64,000 nt of DNA from Capnocytophaga bilenii (GTDB taxonomy: Bacteria; Bacteroidota; Bacteroidia; Flavobacteriales; Flavobacteriaceae): positions 112,818 through 176,817 of the forward strand of contig NZ_JAGDYP010000007.1 of NCBI RefSeq assembly GCF_017565765.1, read 5' to 3'. How positions within the stretch are numbered: position 1 is the first letter of the stretch; the number at the start of each line of letters is the position of its first letter. This document shows, in pieces, positions 53,291-62,451 of this stretch. The translations under genes were made by a program, and so were the position numbers. A model generated the notes under the pieces. That model did no database searches. It was not told where the DNA came from and worked only from the letters and a program-made list of their open reading frames with translations.

Positions 53291-54271
53291 TTAGGTAGCC
53301 ATAATTTCAGCTACACGCAACAATTCCATATTAATTTTTGAAGTACCTTTGATAGCTTTTTCAAGGGGTGTAAGCTCCATTTTGGTATTGCGTATACCCA
53401 CCATACAATTTGTTTTCCCCTCAATAAGCGATTCTACAGCTTTCACACCCATACGGCTCGCAAGTACTCTGTCAAAACAAGAAGGGGATCCTCCGCGTTG
53501 CATATGCCCCAATACCGATACGCGTACATCATAATCCGGATGATGTTCCTCTACGTATTCTTTTAGCTCAAATACATTCTTTCCTATATTATCACCTTCG
53601 GCTACGACTACCAAACTTGAAGTTTTTCCTGAGTTACGACTTTTTTCCAATGATTTAAGTAACTTTGGTAACCCTATATTTTCTTCTGGTATTAAAATCT
53701 CTTCAGCTCCAGCCCCAATTCCCGAGTTCAAAGCTATATGTCCAGCATCACGCCCCATTACCTCTATAAAAAACAAACGGTTATGAGAGCTCGCTGTATC
53801 TCTAATTTTGTCTATTGCATCTATTACTGTGTTCAATGCGGTATCATAGCCCAACGTGTAATCAGTACCATAAATATCATTATCTATAGTACCTGGTATT
53901 CCTATTACAGGAAAATTGTACTCTTTGTTAAAAGCAAGAGCCCCTGTAAAAGAACCATCTCCACCTATTACCACCAAAGCATCGGCTCCAGCAGCTGTAA
54001 GGTTCTTATAAGCTATCGCACGCCCCTCAGGAGTCCTAAAGTCTTTTGAGCGTGCAGACTTCAATATTGTGCCGCCTTTATTAATAATATCGCGTACACT
54101 ACGCGCACTCATTTCTTTAAAGTCGCCTTCTATCATCCCTTGATAGCCTCTATATACACCCATCACTTCTAATCCGTGATAAGCACAAGTACGCACTACT
54201 GCGCGTATTGCGGCGTTCATTCCCGGAGCATCACCTCCCGATGTTAATACTGCTATTTTTTTTACTGACAT
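53291..54271 (-). CDS. pfkA: ATP-dependent 6-phosphofructokinase
   Basis: The 326 residues have LTSGGDAPGMNAAIRAVVR and GGDGSFTGA; Gly in GGDGS, rather than Asp, marks ATP rather than pyrophosphate use. PGTIDNDIYGTDYTLGYDTA and MGRDAGHIAL complete the active site. A -7 element TAATTTTG lies 24 bases upstream. It leads a pfkA-gapA glycolytic pair. Confidence 0.97.
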   Translation of the reverse strand: MSVKKIAVLTSGGDAPGMNAAIRAVVRTCAYHGLEVMGVYRGYQGMIEGDFKEMSARSVRDIINKGGTILKSARSKDFRTPEGRAIAYKNLTAAGADALVVIGGDGSFTGALAFNKEYNFPVIGIPGTIDNDIYGTDYTLGYDTALNTVIDAIDKIRDTASSHNRLFFIEVMGRDAGHIALNSGIGAGAEEILIPEENIGLPKLLKSLEKSRNSGKTSSLVVVAEGDNIGKNVFELKEYVEEHHPDYDVRVSVLGHMQRGGSPSCFDRVLASRMGVKAVESLIEGKTNCMVGIRNTKMELTPLEKAIKGTSKINMELLRVAEIMAT

Positions 54272-54294
54272 TATTAGTTTCTTATTTTTCGCTT

Positions 54295-54302
54295 CAAAAT
54301 TA
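54295..54302 (-). promoter_or_regulatory. -7 element of pfkA
   Basis: TAATTTTG on the minus strand; no clear -33 box. Confidence 0.5.
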
Positions 54303-54377
54303 CAAATAATTCTTTAAATAGAAAAACTTTTTTATGTTTTTTTTATAATATTATTTATAACTTACTAACTATTAATA

Positions 54378-55583
54378 TTATATATTTTTAGAAAAAATGG
54401 CGTAGGCTTTTAGTCCCGCTGCTAAAATAGATACTGCTCGTTCTATCTTCTCACATTCAAGTACATAAGCTATACGCACCTGATTGCGCCCTAAGCCTTT
54501 TGTAGCATAAAATCCTTCAGCAGGAGCAAGCATTACAGTCTCATTTTCTACTGAAAATTTATCAAGAAGCCATATACTAAAAGCTTCGGCATCTTCCACA
54601 GGCAATTCAGCTATACAATAAAAAGCTCCTTTAGGTTTTGATACTCGCACCCCCTCTACTTTTTGCAAGGCTTCTATCAGCACATTCCTTCTATGCGTAT
54701 ATTCTTCAAGCACTTCTGTAAAGTATTGTTCTGGCACATCAAAGGCGCGTTCTGCTGCTATTTGAGAATAGGTAGGTGGCGACAAGCGTGCCTGTGCAAA
54801 TTTCAATAGCGACTTCATTACTGCCTTATTTTTAGAAACTACCCAGCCTATACGCGCTCCGCACATACTAAATCGTTTCGATACCGAATCTATCATTATC
54901 GCATTTTCTTCTATCCCTTCCACTTGCATAATAGAATAGTGTTCGGCTCCGTCATATACAAACTCTCGGTATACCTCATCAAATATTAAAAATAAGTCGT
55001 GCTTCTTAGCTATCGCAGCCAATTGCAAAATTTCTTCTTTAGAATACAAATAGCCCGTAGGATTACCTGGGTTACAAATCAGAAAAGCTTTGGTCTTGGG
55101 CGTTATCTTTTTTTCAAACTCTTCTATAGGCGGCAAGGCAAAATTATCATCAAAAGAAGAGGTAATAGGCACACATACCGCATCAAAAGCTTCAGAAAAA
55201 CTGATATAGTTTGCATAATAAGGTTCAGGAATGATAATTTCATCATCTGCATTAGCAACAGTAGCAATTACATAGGTAAGTGCTTCCGAGCCTCCACAAG
55301 TAATGATAATATCCTCTGTCGTTACATTTATAGCGTGCTTTTGGTAGTATTGCACCACTTTTTCGCGTAATGAGTTTATCCCCTCACTTTTAGTGTATTC
55401 CAGCACCGTAGGCGTAAATTCCTTCACAGCTTCTATAGCTATAGCAGGCGTTTTTATATCTGGCTGACCTATATTGAGGTGATAAATTGTTTTCCCTTCC
55501 TTCGCCGCTTTTTCAGCATAAGGAGTGAGTTTCCTAATAGGAGACTGAGGCAATATTTGTGCTCTATGTGATATTGTAGGCAT
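54378..55583 (-). CDS. PLP-dependent aminotransferase, class I
   Basis: The 401-residue enzyme has NIGQPDIKTP near the N-terminus, CNPGNPTG (about 170-177), the aspartate in FDEVYREFVY (Asp202), the PLP lysine in SVSKRFSMCGARIGW (Lys236) and NQVRIAYV with the substrate arginine. It belongs to the aspartate aminotransferase-like group; which amino acid it uses is not clear. It is a single gene, with repeats just upstream. Confidence 0.88.
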   Translation of the reverse strand: MPTISHRAQILPQSPIRKLTPYAEKAAKEGKTIYHLNIGQPDIKTPAIAIEAVKEFTPTVLEYTKSEGINSLREKVVQYYQKHAINVTTEDIIITCGGSEALTYVIATVANADDEIIIPEPYYANYISFSEAFDAVCVPITSSFDDNFALPPIEEFEKKITPKTKAFLICNPGNPTGYLYSKEEILQLAAIAKKHDLFLIFDEVYREFVYDGAEHYSIMQVEGIEENAIMIDSVSKRFSMCGARIGWVVSKNKAVMKSLLKFAQARLSPPTYSQIAAERAFDVPEQYFTEVLEEYTHRRNVLIEALQKVEGVRVSKPKGAFYCIAELPVEDAEAFSIWLLDKFSVENETVMLAPAEGFYATKGLGRNQVRIAYVLECEKIERAVSILAAGLKAYAIFSKNI

Positions 55584-55636
55584 TTTTTATATTCATTAAT
55601 TATTATATGCTTAATGGTTAATGGCTAATGACAAAC

Positions 55637-55695
55637 TAGCAGATTAACATTTTTGCCAATTTCCCAATTCGCTAATTTGCTAATCTGCTAATTTC
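55637..55695. repeat. Inverted repeat with 8-bp tandem units
   Basis: TAGCAGATTA (55637-55646) and TAATCTGCTA (55681-55690) are perfect arms. Inside, CTAATTTG, CTAATCTG, CTAATTTC (55672-55695) form three tandem 8-mers just before the pepT stop, in the gap before the aminotransferase gene. Confidence 0.6.
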
Positions 55696-55699
55696 TTAA

Positions 55700-56926
55700 T
55701 TAATTCTTCTTCGCTACCAATTCTGCTATTCTAATGATTACTTCAGTAGCTTTTTCAAGGTTCTCTACAGGTACAAACTCGTATTTCCCGTGAAAGTTAT
55801 GTCCGCCTGCAAAAATATTAGGACAAGGCAAGCCCATAAAGCTCAGTTGCGAACCATCGGTACCACCGCGAATAGGTTTGGTAATAGGTGTAATACCCAA
55901 TTCCTTCATTGCGCGTTCAGCTACCTCTACAATGTGCATCACGGGTTTTATTTTTTCACCCATATTATAGTATTGGTCTTTTATTTCAGCCACTGCCACA
56001 TTAGGAATTTGTTTGTTCAAATCGTCTACAATTTGCTGTACTACAGCTTTGCGTTTCTCAAAGAGGTCGCGGTCGTGGTCGCGAATAATAAGCTGTACTA
56101 CAGTATTTTCTACATCACCAGAAATATCGGTAATATGATAGAAACCTTCCCTACCTTCAGTGCGTGCTGGTATCTCATCAGCAGGCAAAGCACTAATAAA
56201 CTGATTCGCTACAAGCATCGAGTTCACCATCTTATTTTTAGCAGTTCCTGGGTGCACACTCTTCCCTTTAAAGTGTATCTTAGCGCCAGCTGCATTAAAA
56301 CTTTCATACTCAAGTTCTCCTATTTGCCCGCCGTCCATTGTATAAGCCCAGTCTGCAGCAAATTTTTTCACATCAAATTTATGTGCTCCACGCCCTATTT
56401 CTTCATCAGGAGTAAAACCAACTCGTATTTTTCCGTGTTTAATTTCAGGGTGTTGCACAAGGTATTCCATAGCGGTTACTATTTCAGCAATACCAGCTTT
56501 ATCGTCAGCACCCAAAAGAGTAGTACCATCGGTGGTAATAATCGTATTGCCTTTGTAGAGCAACAAATCATCAAAGTAAGAAGGCGATAATACAATATTT
56601 TGTTCTTTGTTAAGCACTATATCACCCCCATCGTAATTTTCTACAAATTGTGGATTTACGTTTTCACCCGAAAAATCTGGTGAAGTATCAAAGTGTGAAA
56701 TAAAGCCTATGGTAGGTACTTCATAATCTACGTTTGATGGCAAAGTTGCCATTACATAAGCATTTTCATCTATGGTTACTTCTTGCAAACCTATGGCTTT
56801 TAGTTCTTCCACCAATAGGTTCGCCATATTCCATTGCTTTTCAGTACTTGGGGTTGTAGCACTCTCAGGGTCAGACTGAGAGTCTATTTTTATGTATTTA
56901 ATAAATCTATCTACTAAATTTTTCAT
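55700..56926 (-). CDS. pepT: Peptidase T (tripeptide aminopeptidase)
   Basis: The 408-residue zinc M20 peptidase removes N-terminal residues from tripeptides. Metal ligands: His78 ([10 protein letters not shown]), Asp141 (LGADDKAG), Glu176 (DEEIGRGA), Asp198 (TMDGG) and a C-terminal histidine in [12 protein letters not shown]. The lid domain lies about 210-320. Full length. It lies after lptB across a gap with a palindromic repeat. Confidence 0.96.
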   Translation of the reverse strand: MKNLVDRFIKYIKIDSQSDPESATTPSTEKQWNMANLLVEELKAIGLQEVTIDENAYVMATLPSNVDYEVPTIGFISHFDTSPDFSGENVNPQFVENYDGGDIVLNKEQNIVLSPSYFDDLLLYKGNTIITTDGTTLLGADDKAGIAEIVTAMEYLVQHPEIKHGKIRVGFTPDEEIGRGAHKFDVKKFAADWAYTMDGGQIGELEYESFNAAGAKIHFKGKSVHPGTAKNKMVNSMLVANQFISALPADEIPARTEGREGFYHITDISGDVENTVVQLIIRDHDRDLFEKRKAVVQQIVDDLNKQIPNVAVAEIKDQYYNMGEKIKPVMHIVEVAERAMKELGITPITKPIRGGTDGSQLSFMGLPCPNIFAGGHNFHGKYEFVPVENLEKATEVIIRIAELVAKKN

Positions 56927-56982
56927 TATATATAGTTTTTAGTTATTTTTCTTAAGTTTTTTATAGTACAATTCCACTACAC

Positions 56983-57013
56983 ACTTTGGCAAACTTTGAA
57001 AGTTTGACAAAGT
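56983..57013. repeat. 31-bp palindromic repeat, copy 2
   Basis: Two 15-bp arms around a central G with one mismatch; begins ACTTTGGCAAACTTT. Same length and nearly the same sequence as 17006-17036. Confidence 0.8.
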
Positions 57014-57050
57014 TGAATATATTGATTACACTGATAATCACAGAACTACC

Positions 57051-57818
57051 TTAGTGGGCTATCTGTTTCACAGGTTCATCGTCCAATATTTTCTTTCTTC
57101 TCAATTCAAAATTCCTTCCAAGGTATACCTTCCTCACCATTTTATCAGCAGCAAGCTCCTCCGGCACCCCCGATTTTAGAATTCCTCCTTCAAACATCAA
57201 GTAAGTGCGATCGGTAATAGCAAGGGTTTCTTGTACGTTGTGGTCGGTGATGAGAATACCTATATTTTTATTTTTGAGTTGAGCTACAATGCGCTGAATG
57301 TCCTCCACAGCAATAGGGTCTACCCCTGCAAAAGGCTCATCAAGCAAAATAAACTTAGGGCTGGTAGCCAAAGCGCGCGCAATTTCAGTACGGCGCCGTT
57401 CTCCTCCAGAAAGTAAGTCGCCGCGATTCTTACGGATATGCCCTAAACTAAATTCCTCTATTAGTTCATCGGTCTTGCGTTGTTGTTCCGCCTTTGAAAG
57501 TTTCGTAAGTTGCAATACACTTTTTATATTGTCCTCAATACTCAATTTTCTAAATACAGATGCCTCTTGTGCCAAGTAGCCAATACCATTTTGGGCACGT
57601 TTATACATAGGGTATTGGGTAATATCTGTATTATCTAAATAGATTGTCCCCCCATTAGGCTTAATAAGCCCTACTATCATATAAAAAGAGGTAGTTTTTC
57701 CAGCTCCATTAGGACCTAATAAACCCACTATTTCGCCTTGACTCACTTCCAGCGAAACTCCTTTTACTACTTTGCGCCCTTTGTATATTTTAATGATGTT
57801 GTTTACTACTAATTTCAT
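57051..57818 (-). CDS. lptB: LPS transport ATPase LptB
   Basis: LptB powers extraction of LPS from the inner membrane. The 255 residues have Walker A GPNGAGKT (about 35-42), [14 protein letters not shown] typical of Lpt[10 protein letters not shown] as signature and [11 protein letters not shown] as Walker B. The LptF/G partners are not here. It lies 3 bases after an unrecognised gene. Confidence 0.95.
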   Translation of the reverse strand: MKLVVNNIIKIYKGRKVVKGVSLEVSQGEIVGLLGPNGAGKTTSFYMIVGLIKPNGGTIYLDNTDITQYPMYKRAQNGIGYLAQEASVFRKLSIEDNIKSVLQLTKLSKAEQQRKTDELIEEFSLGHIRKNRGDLLSGGERRRTEIARALATSPKFILLDEPFAGVDPIAVEDIQRIVAQLKNKNIGILITDHNVQETLAITDRTYLMFEGGILKSGVPEELAADKMVRKVYLGRNFELRRKKILDDEPVKQIAH

Positions 57819-57821
57819 ATA

Positions 57822-58475
57822 TTAAAACGAAAAACGATAAGGTATTTCGTTGAGTTCTGTTTCCAAATCTACCCAATCATATACCTGTGTAACAAGGCTA
57901 TAAACCATTTCTTCGGTAAGTGTTTTTCCCTCGTAAATATCTGTAATGGTTTGTTCATCCATTACCTCTTGCAAATAGGCATCTTCACCCAAATAATCCT
58001 CTGCCCACTCCTTGTATTTAGCAGGATCTGTAGTTATTTGGTTAAACATTTCTATATGTTCCTCTACGGGGAAATTTTCTTCACATTGCCAATGTTGCCC
58101 GTCAAGTGAATATATTACAAAAGGAATGTCAGCATCGCGAAAACGTTTGCGGTAGTAGGGTAAGAATACTTTAGGTATCCGCTTTTCAAAATCTCGGTTG
58201 TTATCCCCTTTGCTGTCTTCAGCACTGTTAGAAGGCACTATTAGGCAGGCTTTTTCTGTAAAATAAAAAGATAATGATGAGCCCACTTCATCTTCAAATC
58301 CGTGCCCCCACTGGGCTTCATAACCTTCATACTCCTCTTCTTTCGCTTTGTAGTAAGTATGATATACTTCATACTCGTGTCCACAAATAATCCAATCTAA
58401 TACTGCCCTGCCTTTGCAAAGCTGGCGCAACGCCTTTACATCGGGAAGCTGCGCTAAATAGGTATTACAATTCAT
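57822..58475 (-). CDS. Unrecognised acidic protein between tatC and lptB
   Basis: I do not recognise this 217-residue protein. It has no signal peptide or membrane segment, is acidic and aromatic-rich (EVYHTYYKAKEEEYEGYEAQW, VYDWVDLETELNE) and looks globular and cytoplasmic. It starts directly at the tatC stop (TAAATG) and ends 3 bases before lptB, so it is firmly part of that operon. No cysteine or histidine cluster suggests a metal site. Function unknown. Confidence 0.75.
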   Translation of the reverse strand: MNCNTYLAQLPDVKALRQLCKGRAVLDWIICGHEYEVYHTYYKAKEEEYEGYEAQWGHGFEDEVGSSLSFYFTEKACLIVPSNSAEDSKGDNNRDFEKRIPKVFLPYYRKRFRDADIPFVIYSLDGQHWQCEENFPVEEHIEMFNQITTDPAKYKEWAEDYLGEDAYLQEVMDEQTITDIYEGKTLTEEMVYSLVTQVYDWVDLETELNEIPYRFSF

Positions 58476-59294
58476 TTAACTATTTAATTTTAGCTTTTTT
58501 TGTTCTTTTTTATACACATAAGCCGATATAAAAATACTTACCTCGTATAAAATCATTATAGGTATCGCCACAATTATTTGGCTTGCTACATCGGGGGGAG
58601 TGATAATTGCAGCTATGATTAGTACTACTATTACGGCGTGCTTTCGATATTTGCGCATAAAGTGAGGGGTTACAATGCCTAAGCGTGTTAAGAAATAAAT
58701 AATGATAGGCAGCTCAAAGACTATACCACACGATAATACTGATGAGCGCACCACCGATATATAGGAATCTATATCTATTTGATTTACAACCTCTGGGCTC
58801 ACCGAATAGCTACCCAAAAAATTTACAGATAGTGGTGTTATTAAATAATATCCAAACAGCACCCCTAAAAAAAATAATAACGAAGCTATCAGTATAAATC
58901 CCTTTGCCAAACTACGCTCATTCTCATAAAGTCCCGGACTTATAAATTTCCAAAGCTCGTATAGCAAGTACGGAAATGATACTACAATCCCTGTCCAGAT
59001 CGATGTCCATATATGAGCCGAAAACTGCCCTGCCATAGTACGGCTTTGTATCGTAAAAGGCAATTCACTATTACAAAAATCACTCTCAAAACCAAAGAAA
59101 TGACCCACTGAACAGAACATTCTGTAAGTAATAAAATCACCTCGCTTGGGCGCAAATAAAATATTGAATACAATATCTTTCCATACAAATGCCACTACCG
59201 ATACCAAGAGTACTGCAACAGCCGCACGTATAATATGCCAGCGCAGTTCTTCAAGGTGGTCTAAAAATGTCATCTCTTTTTCAGAATCTTCCAT
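58476..59294 (-). CDS. tatC: Twin-arginine translocase TatC
   Basis: TatC binds twin-arginine signal peptides and forms the Tat pore with TatA. The 272 residues have the conserved MTFLDHLEELRWHII with the key glutamate, WKFISPGLYENERSLAKGF and six helices. Loop 1 is enlarged, with a cysteine-bearing insert (FCSVGHFFGFESDFCNSE), as in other Bacteroidota. tatA is not in the window. It has its own promoter. Confidence 0.95.
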   Translation of the reverse strand: MEDSEKEMTFLDHLEELRWHIIRAAVAVLLVSVVAFVWKDIVFNILFAPKRGDFITYRMFCSVGHFFGFESDFCNSELPFTIQSRTMAGQFSAHIWTSIWTGIVVSFPYLLYELWKFISPGLYENERSLAKGFILIASLLFFLGVLFGYYLITPLSVNFLGSYSVSPEVVNQIDIDSYISVVRSSVLSCGIVFELPIIIYFLTRLGIVTPHFMRKYRKHAVIVVLIIAAIITPPDVASQIIVAIPIMILYEVSIFISAYVYKKEQKKLKLNS

Positions 59295-59332
59295 TCCCTT
59301 TCTTGTGATAATCTTTGTGTAATATTGTGGCG

Positions 59333-59363
59333 CAAAGATAATAAATAAAATAATAACAACAAT
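59333..59363 (-). promoter_or_regulatory. Promoter of tatC operon
   Basis: On the minus strand ATTG (59363-59360), 19 bases, TATCTTTG (59340-59333), about 40 bases before the ATG. Confidence 0.7.
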
Positions 59364-59372
59364 ATTTGTAAT

Positions 59373-59426
59373 AAAAAAAAGCTGCCCAAAAGTACTTCTT
59401 ATAAAATACTTTCAGGCAACTTTTTT
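59373..59426 (-). terminator. Terminator of the adhesin-porP-porE operon
   Basis: On the minus strand AGTTGCC pairs with GGCAGCT (one G-T), an inner AAAGTA/TACTTT stem follows, then an eight-T run. Confidence 0.88.
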
Positions 59427-59451
59427 AGTTATTTTTTATATTTGTCAAACA

Positions 59452-61404
59452 TTATTCCATACTTACTATGATAAATTCGCTACGGCGATTTTCCTGATAT
59501 TGTTCCTCTGTACAAGGTACACCATTAGTACAGTTATTTACAGGCTGAGTTTCACCATAACCTTTAGCACTTAAACGATTACGCTCTATGCCTTGTTTTA
59601 CCATCCATTCAAGGGTTGCTTTTGCACGCCTATCAGATAGTTTAAGGTTGTAAGCATCAGCACCACGACTATCGGTATGAGAACGTATATCCAACTTCAT
59701 ATTAGGATGTTCCTTCATTACCTCTACAATCTTAGCCAATTCCACTGCTGCATCTTCTCGTATATCCGCTTTATCCAAATCAAAGTATATTTCCTTAATA
59801 TTCAATACTTTTGCCAAATCCACATCCTTATCTATAGTAATTTCACGTGGCTTAATCAAAAATTCGTAGAATACATCACCCTCTACACTCAAGTCAACAA
59901 GCACTTCTGTAGTTTCATATTTTCCTATCTCGGCGCGCAAGTAGTAATACAAGTCTTTACAATTTACTTTATCAAATGAGAATGAGCCGTCAGGTTTTGT
60001 TTTTTGTCGTGCCACCTCTTTCATTGTCTTATCCGAAAGGATAATCAATCCATCAGCTATCACATCGTTGTTTTCCGAATCTTTTAGCACCCCTTTGATC
60101 ATCTTTTCACAATCAAATACCAAAGGCTTTTCTTCATAAAAACTATAAATATCATCTTTACCCTTTCCACCTGGGCGGTTAGAACTCAAGAAACCTATTC
60201 GGGTATCGCTATCCATTACAAACGAAAAGTCATCATCAGCACTATTACCAGGCATACCAATATTGATAGGTTTAGATACAGTACCATTTTCGTAGAATTT
60301 TACAGCAAATATATCCAACCCTCCCAAACCAGGAAAGCCGTCTGATGAATAATACAATATATTGTTTTTAGACACGAAAGGAAAAGACTCTTTCCCTGCT
60401 GTATTTACAACATTACCTAAATTCTCAGGTTTGCCGTATTGGTTATCCCCCAATATTTTCACCCTGAAGATGTCAGAATCCCCTAATGAACCTGGCATAT
60501 CCGAAGCAAAGTACAAATACTTTCCATCAGGAGAAAGCGCAGGGTGAGCTACATTATAATCATCACTGTTAAAAGGCAACTCAGTTACATTTCCCCAATG
60601 TCCATTAGCATCTTTGGTACTTTTCAATATTTTAAGGCGTATTGCCCTTTCCATATCCGAGCCTACTCGCCTATTTACATAATTATTTCGTGTAAAATAA
60701 ATCGTATTACCATCTTTGGTAAAAGCTGCAGTCGATTCGTTAAAAGGGGTATTTACTCCCGTAGAAAACAATTTTTTGTTCGTAAGTGTTTCTTTATCAC
60801 AATCAGCTATATAAAGGTCGTAAAAACTCTCACCCGTCCATTTCGATACACTCCAACGAGTAGCCTTTGCGCTATTCGCTGCTGTAAATACTACCTTATT
60901 ATCACCATAAAAAGCTACTCCATACTCAGAAAATTCTGTATTAATACTCACAGGGTGCACTTCAAGACGACCAGAGTTTCCTTGTATTACCTTCTGATAG
61001 TCCTTATTTTCTTCAAAAAGTATGGCTCTACTATCCTTGTTATCTGTCAATTCAGAGAATTTAGCCATCAGCGCATCCGATTCTTCGTAGCGTTTCACAG
61101 TTTTTAGTGCCTGTGCATAACGATAATAGTACTCTGGCTTCACATTGTACTTGCCTTCTTCAAAGAGTTTTTCATACCAAGGCAAAGCATTCTTGTACTC
61201 AGCGTTATAATAATAAGCATTCCCCAAGCGCTCTAATAGCTCCTGACTTTCATAACCCCTCTTAGCTATCTTTTCATAAATCTTAATGGCATCCACATAA
61301 GCATAATTGTTATAAAGCTCATCAGCTTTTTGTAACTCACGTGGTTGTGCCACTAGTACAGAGGTAGTAAGTAGTGCAGCAATTGAAAAAGTAAGTATTT
61401 TCAT
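59452..61404 (-). CDS. PorE-like OmpA protein with TPR and PD40 repeats
   Basis: The 650-residue secreted protein (signal peptide ending VLVAQ) has TPR helices (about 22-140) and a PD40-type beta-propeller (about 190-430). Propeller text includes HPALSPDGKYLYFASDMPGSLGDSDIF and FPFVSKNNILYYSSDGFPGLGGLDIF. A carboxypeptidase-regulatory-like unit lies at about 440-520. The OmpA peptidoglycan-binding domain (about 530-650) has KEIYFDLDKADIR and SDRRAKATLEWM. PorE anchors T9SS to peptidoglycan; relatives often accompany SprB-like adhesins. Here it follows a PorP/SprF-like gene, so a cognate role for that adhesin is likely. The sequence AAGGAG abuts the ATG. Confidence 0.88.
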   Translation of the reverse strand: MKILTFSIAALLTTSVLVAQPRELQKADELYNNYAYVDAIKIYEKIAKRGYESQELLERLGNAYYYNAEYKNALPWYEKLFEEGKYNVKPEYYYRYAQALKTVKRYEESDALMAKFSELTDNKDSRAILFEENKDYQKVIQGNSGRLEVHPVSINTEFSEYGVAFYGDNKVVFTAANSAKATRWSVSKWTGESFYDLYIADCDKETLTNKKLFSTGVNTPFNESTAAFTKDGNTIYFTRNNYVNRRVGSDMERAIRLKILKSTKDANGHWGNVTELPFNSDDYNVAHPALSPDGKYLYFASDMPGSLGDSDIFRVKILGDNQYGKPENLGNVVNTAGKESFPFVSKNNILYYSSDGFPGLGGLDIFAVKFYENGTVSKPINIGMPGNSADDDFSFVMDSDTRIGFLSSNRPGGKGKDDIYSFYEEKPLVFDCEKMIKGVLKDSENNDVIADGLIILSDKTMKEVARQKTKPDGSFSFDKVNCKDLYYYLRAEIGKYETTEVLVDLSVEGDVFYEFLIKPREITIDKDVDLAKVLNIKEIYFDLDKADIREDAAVELAKIVEVMKEHPNMKLDIRSHTDSRGADAYNLKLSDRRAKATLEWMVKQGIERNRLSAKGYGETQPVNNCTNGVPCTEEQYQENRRSEFIIVSME

Positions 61405-61447
61405 CTCCTTAGTTTATATTTTTGTATTTAATAACAGTTCTCATTTA

Positions 61448-62356
61448 TTAGAAGAAACGTGGTGAAACGATCTTCTTGTATGTTTTTACCAATTCGTAAC
61501 GCAAGAATATTTCGTGCGAACCTGAATTGTATTTAGACAAGTCGGTGGTTTCAAAATCGTAGCTATAGCCTGCAAACCAACGATCGTTTATTTGGAAGCC
61601 TGCCATTACACTCAATGCTGCCGACCAGCGGTAAGATGCCCCTATCACAAATTTGTCGTTAAACATAAAGTTCAAAGAGCCATCTATTTGCAAAGGTGCC
61701 CCAAAAGACATTTTTCCTAACACTGCTGGTTTAAACTTCACAGTGTCGCTTAAATCGAACACATAACCTCCTATAAGGTATAAGTGTTGTGAATTTTTGA
61801 GTACTGATACCGCATTGCCTTTGTAGTGGGTTGTTTCAAGCATATTAGGTACTGAAAATCCTACGTAGTACTTATTGGTATACCAATAGAACCCAGCTCC
61901 CAAGTTAGGTGAGAATACACTCTCTTTACCACTGAGTGATGCATCACTTGCATCTTGTTTCTTTAGTTCGTCATAATCTATTTCAAAAATATTGCCTGCT
62001 CCTTGCAAACCAAACACTAATTTTGAGTTTTCAAAATTGATAGTGTATGATACAGCTACGTTTAGAGCGGTTTGGTTTTGAGGTCCTATACTTTCGCGAA
62101 AGATACTTCCTCCTAAGCCTACGTTGCGCATAGATTGCATAGGCTGGTGATAGCTAATACTTCCGTTAGTAGGTGCTCCTTTTAGCCCTACCCATTGGGT
62201 GCGGAACATTCCAAAGAAACTTCCTACTTCACGAGAACCTGTATACCCTGGGTTGAACAGCATAGTGTTGTACATATACTGTGTGTATTGCGACTCTTGT
62301 TGAGCAAAAAGTATGCCTGAAAATAAAGTCAGAACCCATAATAATCTTTTTTTCAT
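61448..62356 (-). CDS. PorP/SprF family outer-membrane protein
   Basis: The 302-residue protein (ATG at 62356; upstream residues to 62434 are not plausible as a signal peptide) has a signal peptide ending FAQ. Then come ESQYTQYMYNTMLFNPGYTG, the hallmark of PorP/SprF proteins, and beta strands of a 14-strand-type barrel (GLGGSIFRESIGP, PNLGAGFYWYTNKYYVGFSVPN, FVIGASYRWSAALSVMAGFQI). Known SprF is needed to export the type B adhesin SprB through T9SS. This copy sits directly downstream of such an adhesin. Confidence 0.92.
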   Translation of the reverse strand: MKKRLLWVLTLFSGILFAQQESQYTQYMYNTMLFNPGYTGSREVGSFFGMFRTQWVGLKGAPTNGSISYHQPMQSMRNVGLGGSIFRESIGPQNQTALNVAVSYTINFENSKLVFGLQGAGNIFEIDYDELKKQDASDASLSGKESVFSPNLGAGFYWYTNKYYVGFSVPNMLETTHYKGNAVSVLKNSQHLYLIGGYVFDLSDTVKFKPAVLGKMSFGAPLQIDGSLNFMFNDKFVIGASYRWSAALSVMAGFQINDRWFAGYSYDFETTDLSKYNSGSHEIFLRYELVKTYKKIVSPRFF

Positions 62357-62406
62357 ATCCAAATATGTTATAATTTTAATATTTTTATAGCTTATTTTTA
62401 AATATA

Positions 62407-62438
62407 AGTTTTGCCGAGCTATTACACTCGGCAAAACT
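62407..62438. promoter_or_regulatory. Hairpin between adhesin and porP genes
   Basis: AGTTTTGCCGAG and CTCGGCAAAACT are perfect 12-bp arms, loop 8. The following tract in gene direction is only weakly T-rich, and the stem contains a possible -7 box (TAGTTTTG, 62439-62432), so it may tune porP relative to the adhesin. Confidence 0.6.
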
Positions 62439-62451
62439 ATATTAAATATAC

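Noticed and set aside
55637..55695. Possible CRISPR or att site in the CTAATTTG repeats
   Set aside because: Units are 8 bp with no spacers, and no cas or integrase genes lie nearby.
55790..56590. A 266-codon plus-strand open frame opposite pepT
   Set aside because: Shadow of pepT, which has complete catalytic residues; no family features on the plus strand.
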